Assembly: GCF_001653715.1 (NCBI RefSeq)
Contig: NZ_LWHQ01000035.1
Coordinates: 1 to 64,000 of the forward strand
Source of the DNA: Methylobacterium platani
GTDB lineage: Bacteria; Pseudomonadota; Alphaproteobacteria; Rhizobiales; Beijerinckiaceae
Length of the DNA: 64,000 nucleotides
Reading direction: 5' to 3'
Below are positions 59,913 through 64,000 of this stretch, in pieces. Every line of letters begins with the position of its first letter. Within the stretch, counting starts at the first letter, position 1. A program made the translations under genes and the position numbers. The notes beneath the pieces were generated by a model that was given only the letters and a program-made list of their open reading frames with translations, was not told the DNA's origin and did no database searches.

Positions 59913-61012
59913 GTGCGGGCGTCGGGAGCGTGGACGTCGCGAGGGGGACCGTCGGGCGGGCGGCGCTCGCGCTCCTCGCCCTGCTCGGGTACCTCGCCGC
60001 CGCATCGGCCCAGACCGCACCGCTCGCCGAGGCCGACGGCTGGCGCGCCTACAAGGCCCGCTTCGTCACCGAATCCGGCCGCGTGGTCGATACCGGCAAT
60101 GCCGGCATCAGCCACAGCGAGGGCCAGGGCTACGGCATGCTGCTCAGCGTGCTGGCCGGCGACCGCGCGACCTTCGAGCGGATCTGGACCTGGACCCGCG
60201 CCAACCTGATGGTGCGCGACGACCAGCTCGTCGCCTGGCGCTGGGAGCCCGACCGGCGCCCGGCGGTCGCCGACATGAACGACGCCGCCGACGGCGACCT
60301 CCTGGTCGCCTGGGCGCTCGCCGAGGCGGTCGCGGCCTGGGGCGACCCCTCGCACCGTGTCGCCGGCCGGCGCATCGCGGTCGAGCTCGGCCGCAAGCTG
60401 ATCCTGCCGCGGGCCGCCCACGGGCCGCTGCTGCTGCCGGCGGCGGCGGGCTTCTCCGCCGAGGACCGGCCCGACGGCCCGGTGGTCAACCTGTCCTACT
60501 GGGTCTTCCCGGCCTTCGACCGGCTGCCGCTCCTCGCCCCGGAATTCGACTGGGCCGGGCTCGACCGCAGCGGCCGGCGGCTGATCCGCGCCGCCCGCTT
60601 CGGGCCGGCGCGCCTGCCGAGCGAGTGGGTCTCCCTTGCCGGGGCCGCGCCGCGTCCCGCCGACGGCTTTCCGCCCGACTTCGCCTATAACGGCCTGCGC
60701 ATCCCGCTCTACCTCGCCATGGCGGGGACGACCGACGCCGAGCTCTACGCGCCGTTCCTGGCGCTGTGGCCGCGGCCCGAGGCCGGCAACCTGCCCCTCG
60801 TCGACACCGCGACCGGCCGCCCGACCGTCCGCCTCACCGAAGCCGGCTACGGCGCGATCCCGGCGCTCGCCGCCTGCGCGGCGAAGGGAACCCCGTTCCC
60901 GCCCGGCCTCGCCCGGGTGCGGCCGGAGGCCGAACACTACTACCCGGCGACCCTGCAGCTCCTGGCGCTCGCCACCCTCCGGACGAGGTATCCCGCATGC
61001 GCGCCGCGCTGA
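59909..61012 (+). CDS. bcsZ: Cellulase of the bcs operon (GH8, BcsZ-type), 367 aa
   Basis: Periplasmic endo-beta-1,4-glucanase of glycoside hydrolase family 8, needed for cellulose export or trimming. The signal peptide covers about residues 1-35. The catalytic acid is Glu71 in SHSEGQGYGMLL. The conserved MNDAADGDLLVAWAL and VVNLSYWVFPAF are present. At the position of the proposed catalytic base (Asp243 in E. coli BcsZ) the chain reads FAYNGLRIPLYL, so the base appears to be Asn261. The 4-base overlap with bcsB and 16-base overlap with the next gene show tight translational coupling. Confidence 0.92.
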   Translation: MSAGVGSVDVARGTVGRAALALLALLGYLAAASAQTAPLAEADGWRAYKARFVTESGRVVDTGNAGISHSEGQGYGMLLSVLAGDRATFERIWTWTRANLMVRDDQLVAWRWEPDRRPAVADMNDAADGDLLVAWALAEAVAAWGDPSHRVAGRRIAVELGRKLILPRAAHGPLLLPAAAGFSAEDRPDGPVVNLSYWVFPAFDRLPLLAPEFDWAGLDRSGRRLIRAARFGPARLPSEWVSLAGAAPRPADGFPPDFAYNGLRIPLYLAMAGTTDAELYAPFLALWPRPEAGNLPLVDTATGRPTVRLTEAGYGAIPALAACAAKGTPFPPGLARVRPEAEHYYPATLQLLALATLRTRYPACAPR

Positions 61013-62790
61013 TCCTCGCCCTCGGCCTGGCCGGCGCGCCGGTCGCCGGCGCGCGCCTCGCGGCGGCCGAGCGGCCCGACGAGACGGCCCTGCGCTACTA
61101 CGCGCAGCAGGCCCGGCCGGAGCGGGTCGCCGCGGAGGCCGAGCGCCTGGCCCGCCGCTTCCCGGGCTGGACGCCCCCCGCCGATCTCTGGACCGCCGCG
61201 CCGGGGGCGGAGGACGAGGACGGCTTCTGGGACCTCCTGAAGGCCGGCCGCCTCGACGCCTTGCGCCGGGCCCTCGCCGACCGCGCCCGGGCCGAGCCCG
61301 GATGGGCGCCGTCCGGGGCGCTCGCCGGCGCCGTGGCGCGCCGGGCCCTGCGCGACGAGGTGCGGGCCCTGGAGAAGGCCGGCCGCTGGGGCGACCTCGC
61401 GGGCCTCGTCGACCGGCGCCGGCCCGAGTTCGAGGCCGGCGAGGCGGAGGTCGCCTGGGCCGCCGCCGAGGCGCTCGCCCGCACCGACCGGGCGCCGGAG
61501 GCGGTCGCGCTGTTCGGCCGCGCCCTGGCCGCCGCCGGTGCGGGCGCCGACGACCGCCGGGCCGGCCTCCTGCGCGCGCTCCCCCTGCTGCCGATGGCCG
61601 AGATCGACCGCCTCGCCGCCGCGATCCCGGCCGGCGACCTCGCGCCGATCCGCATCGACCTGATCCGCGCCCGCCTGAGCGCGGTCCTGCACGACGAGGC
61701 CGGCCAGGCGGTGGCGCCGGACGAGCTCGCGGCCTTCCAGGCCTATGCCGAGACGGCGCCGGAGCCCGACCAGGCCGGCCTCGTCGCCTGGTACGCCTTG
61801 AAGCGCAGCGACCTGCCCGAGGCGCTCGCCTGGTTCAAGCGCGCCATCGCCCGCGGCGGCGACGCCATGGTGGCGCACGGCCTCGCCCATACCCTCCTGC
61901 GCCTCGGCCTGCGGCGGGAGGCGGAGGACGTCGCCTATGCCTGGCGCGAGCCGCTGGTGAACAATTCGCTCCTGTTCATCGACATCCTGGAGCGCGACCT
62001 GACCCGCGCGGACCCTCCGGCGATCGAGCCCGAGCGCCTGCGCCGCTACGCCGAGGTCACGGCCGCCACCGCCTCGGGGGAGGGGGCGCAGGCGCTGGCC
62101 TGGTACGCCACCAATACCTGCCAGTTCGAGGCGGGCCTCGCCTGGTTCCGCCGTGCCGTGGCGTGGTTCCCCAAGGAGACAACCGTCTACGGCTACGCCC
62201 TGGCGCTGCGGCGGGCCGGGCAGCACCGCGCCTTCGTCGAGGTGGTCAACCGCTACGACGGGCTGTTCCCGCGGGTGGTCGGCCTGCTCTTCGCGACCCG
62301 GCGCGAGCCGCCCCCGCCCTGCGAGGCCGCCCCGCCCCGGCCCGCCGAGCCGGCCTCCCGCGGCGCCTACCTCGACCTGGCTCCCCGGGCGGAGCCGCGC
62401 GGGCGCGTGCCCCAGCCCGATGCCCTCGAGGCCGCTTCGGTCCCGCTCGTGCGCCGCAGCGATTTCCCGCTCGCGGTCGCGACGGAGAACGACCTGCGCG
62501 CCGCCCCCACCGGCAGTCCCCTCGCCCTCGCGCCCGTCCGGGCCGCCGGCCGCGGCCCCACCACCGCCCGGCGCGTCCCCGGCGTCGGGCCGATGCCCTA
62601 CGAGCGCTTCGGCTTCGCGCTCCTGCCGGCCTGGACCGGCGAGACCGGGGCGAGCGCCCCGACCGCCGCCGAGCGTCCCGCCCCCCTCGGCACCCTGTGG
62701 TCGGCGATGCAGGCGGTCCCTGCCGAAGCGCCGTCCCGGCCCGACATCGCCGCCACCGGCGCCATCGCCTCCCGAAGGACCCTGCCGTGA
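60997..62790 (+). CDS. Periplasmic TPR-like protein of the cellulose operon, 597 aa
   Basis: Signal peptide at residues 1-23, then about 390 residues of helical repeats. TPR-like units such as AEALARTDRAPEAVALFGRAL and YALKRSDLPEALAWFKRAIA are visible. The C-terminal 170 residues are Pro/Ala/Arg-rich and probably disordered, ending in a basic stretch. It has no C-terminal beta-barrel, so it is not a full BcsC. By position it may do the scaffold part of that job, or link to bcsN and the outer membrane. It overlaps bcsZ by 16 bases and the next gene by 4. I do not know a family name for it. Confidence 0.8.
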   Translation: MRAALILALGLAGAPVAGARLAAAERPDETALRYYAQQARPERVAAEAERLARRFPGWTPPADLWTAAPGAEDEDGFWDLLKAGRLDALRRALADRARAEPGWAPSGALAGAVARRALRDEVRALEKAGRWGDLAGLVDRRRPEFEAGEAEVAWAAAEALARTDRAPEAVALFGRALAAAGAGADDRRAGLLRALPLLPMAEIDRLAAAIPAGDLAPIRIDLIRARLSAVLHDEAGQAVAPDELAAFQAYAETAPEPDQAGLVAWYALKRSDLPEALAWFKRAIARGGDAMVAHGLAHTLLRLGLRREAEDVAYAWREPLVNNSLLFIDILERDLTRADPPAIEPERLRRYAEVTAATASGEGAQALAWYATNTCQFEAGLAWFRRAVAWFPKETTVYGYALALRRAGQHRAFVEVVNRYDGLFPRVVGLLFATRREPPPPCEAAPPRPAEPASRGAYLDLAPRAEPRGRVPQPDALEAASVPLVRRSDFPLAVATENDLRAAPTGSPLALAPVRAAGRGPTTARRVPGVGPMPYERFGFALLPAWTGETGASAPTAAERPAPLGTLWSAMQAVPAEAPSRPDIAATGAIASRRTLP

Positions 62791-63758
62791 TCCGCCCGCT
62801 CGCCGTCCTCGCCGCCGCCCTCGCCCTCGGCGCCTGCACCGCGCAGGAACGGGCTGCATCGCGTTACGCCAGCCTCGATGCGAGCCTGCCGGCCGCGCCG
62901 CCGCAGCGGGCCGAGGCCACTCCCGTCGTCGTGCTGCCGGTCTGGATCGGGCGGCCCGTCGCCTTGCGCGAGCGCGACGGCGCGGACGGGTTCGCGCAGG
63001 CGTTTACCCTGTCCACTCCCGGGCACCGGGGCGGGCGCGACGATCTCGTGCTGGTGTCGAGCCCGCGCGAGCCTGCGCGCGAGGCGGGACCCGGCGGCAA
63101 GCCGACCGAGGCCGGAATCCGCGCCGAGCTCGCCGGCGCCTTCCCGGGCGTGGCGATGCAGGTCGTCACCCGCCCCTCGGCCAATGCCTACGGCCCCTAC
63201 GGCCTCGCCATCGGCCGCGCCGGACCGGCGCGCTGCCTCTACGCCTGGCAGTGGATCCCGGCGGCGCCCGTGCGGGAGGGCGGCGCGCCGGCGCCCCTGT
63301 CCTTGCGCCTGCGCCTGTGCCGGGACGACCTCACCCTCGAGGCGATGGCCGCCGCGGTGACCGCTTTGCGCCTGGTGCCGCGCTTTGCCGGCGAGCCGGT
63401 CGCGACGGCGGCCCGGAGGCCGGCGCGTCCGCCCCGCGCGGCGACTGCCGACGCGGCGCCCCGCCCGCCGCACCGCGCCCGCCCGGTCGAACGGCCCGGC
63501 CCGGCCGTGGTGCCGGCATCGGGCGCGCCGTCGCCTGCACCCGCGTCCGCGTCGTCCGGCCCGCGCTACCTCGGCGAGGCCGCCGAGCACGGCCCGGCCT
63601 CGACCGGCCCGCTGCGGAGTGCCCAGGGCGGGTTCGCGGCGATCGGCCTCGTCACCCCGGGAATCGTCGATGCCCCGTCCGGGCCGGTCGCGGGCCTGCC
63701 GCCGGGCGCCGCGATCCTGCCGCCCGAGGCCACCCGCGGCCCGGCCCCCCGTTCCTGA
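62787..63758 (+). CDS. bcsN: Lipoprotein BcsN-like cellulose biosynthesis protein, 323 aa
   Basis: Starts with GTG at 62787, overlapping the previous stop as GTGA. The N-terminus carries a lipoprotein signal (ALALGACTAQE, lipid-linked Cys at about residue 21). The mature N-terminal domain of about 210 residues is folded-looking, with RCLYAWQWIPA and a Cys-containing RLRLCRDDL. A Pro/Ala-rich tail follows. Small lipoproteins called BcsN occur in rhizobial cellulose operons, and position plus lipobox support the name. I cannot confirm the family domain by eye alone. A response regulator gene follows 41 bases later. Confidence 0.7.
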   Translation: MIRPLAVLAAALALGACTAQERAASRYASLDASLPAAPPQRAEATPVVVLPVWIGRPVALRERDGADGFAQAFTLSTPGHRGGRDDLVLVSSPREPAREAGPGGKPTEAGIRAELAGAFPGVAMQVVTRPSANAYGPYGLAIGRAGPARCLYAWQWIPAAPVREGGAPAPLSLRLRLCRDDLTLEAMAAAVTALRLVPRFAGEPVATAARRPARPPRAATADAAPRPPHRARPVERPGPAVVPASGAPSPAPASASSGPRYLGEAAEHGPASTGPLRSAQGGFAAIGLVTPGIVDAPSGPVAGLPPGAAILPPEATRGPAPRS

Positions 63759-63799
63759 CCGATTCCCACCCCGATCGACCTGCCCGAAGGGAGAACCCG

Positions 63800-64000
63800 A
63801 TGAGCCTGCGCCTTCTCGTGGTCGAGGACGATCCCGGTTTCCAGGACCTCGTCCGCGCCCTGTGCGAGCGCCGCGGCGACAGCGTCGACGTGGCGTCGGA
63901 CGGCTTCCTCGGCCTGCGGCTCCTCAGCGAGCGCCGCCACGACGTGGTGATGATCGACTACCACCTGCCCGAGATGGACGGCTACGCCCTGGCGCGGCTG
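63800..64000 (+). CDS. Response regulator, cut by the window end
   Basis: Only the first 67 residues are visible. They form a receiver-domain N-terminus: VVEDDPGFQ with the acidic pair at Asp10/Asp11, and VVMIDYHLPEMDG with phosphoacceptor Asp53. Whether an output domain follows cannot be seen. The start follows GAAGGGAG. Its position 41 bases after bcsN suggests it belongs to the cellulose operon and may regulate it. Confidence 0.9.
   Translation, partial: MSLRLLVVEDDPGFQDLVRALCERRGDSVDVASDGFLGLRLLSERRHDVVMIDYHLPEMDGYALARL

Overview
The window is 64 kb of very GC-rich chromosomal DNA from an alphaproteobacterium, most likely a Methylobacterium/Methylorubrum-type member of the Rhizobiales. 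The grounds are gene content and synteny rather than a database match: a ribF/ileS/lspA/M16-peptidase neighbourhood, an adenine deaminase, a phosphoribulokinase beside a CbbR/QscR-like LysR gene, a BcsS/BcsN-type cellulose operon, and many PAS/histidine-kinase genes. Most of it looks like ordinary core and signalling chromosome. I saw no rRNA, tRNA, CRISPR array, prophage or insertion sequence.

Layout. 1-3.7 kb: cupin gene and two M16 peptidase-family genes. 4.1-13.9 kb: the minus-strand block HAD hydrolase, ribF, ileS, lspA and a DUF3035-like secreted protein. It is interrupted by plus-strand accessory genes: GNAT, a Phd/VapC toxin-antitoxin pair, a small secreted protein, and cheY-cheZ. 14-22 kb: adenine deaminase, a degenerate EAL protein, a CopZ-like metal-binding protein, a DivJ-like histidine kinase with a peptidoglycan-binding protein, and a secreted protein. 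22-33 kb: alkB, an outer-membrane barrel, a DUF985 cupin, gloB, a methyltransferase, a MarC membrane protein, an alpha/beta hydrolase, dapB, gpmA, a DUF1330 protein, pyrF, an AT-richer island holding a frameshifted toxin-like fragment, and a uracil-DNA-glycosylase-family gene. 33-43.5 kb: a two-subunit molybdenum hydroxylase, two histidine kinases, phosphoribulokinase with a degenerate fructose-1,6-bisphosphatase-like gene and a LysR regulator, and an HD-GYP response regulator. 43.6-50.7 kb: Tyr/Arg-repeat secreted protein, S49 peptidase, L,D-transpeptidase, prolyl oligopeptidase, GT21 glycosyltransferase and PilZ protein. 50.8-64 kb: a hybrid histidine kinase, then the cellulose operon bcsS-bcsA-bcsB-bcsZ-TPR gene-bcsN and a response regulator cut by the window end.

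The points most worth a second look are these. (1) The cellulose synthase BcsA keeps its catalytic motifs but appears to have lost the RxxxR/DxSxxG c-di-GMP-binding residues, and it carries a 230-residue Ala/Pro tail. The neighbouring BcsZ has Asn where the family's proposed catalytic base Asp is expected. (2) Phosphoribulokinase sits beside a truncated FBPase-like protein that lacks the metal-binding motif and beside a CbbR/QscR-like regulator, with no RuBisCO in view; this suggests a regulatory rather than carbon-fixing module. (3) A BECR-nuclease-like toxin fragment lies in an AT-richer island and is broken by one missing base in an A run. (4) Two families of non-coding repeats each occur twice: a 106-bp element with 9-bp terminal inverted repeats, and a roughly 160-200-bp element built of facing REP-like palindromes. 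(5) About 35 codons inside ileS have about 43% GC at third positions, in a gene that otherwise uses almost only GC-ending codons.
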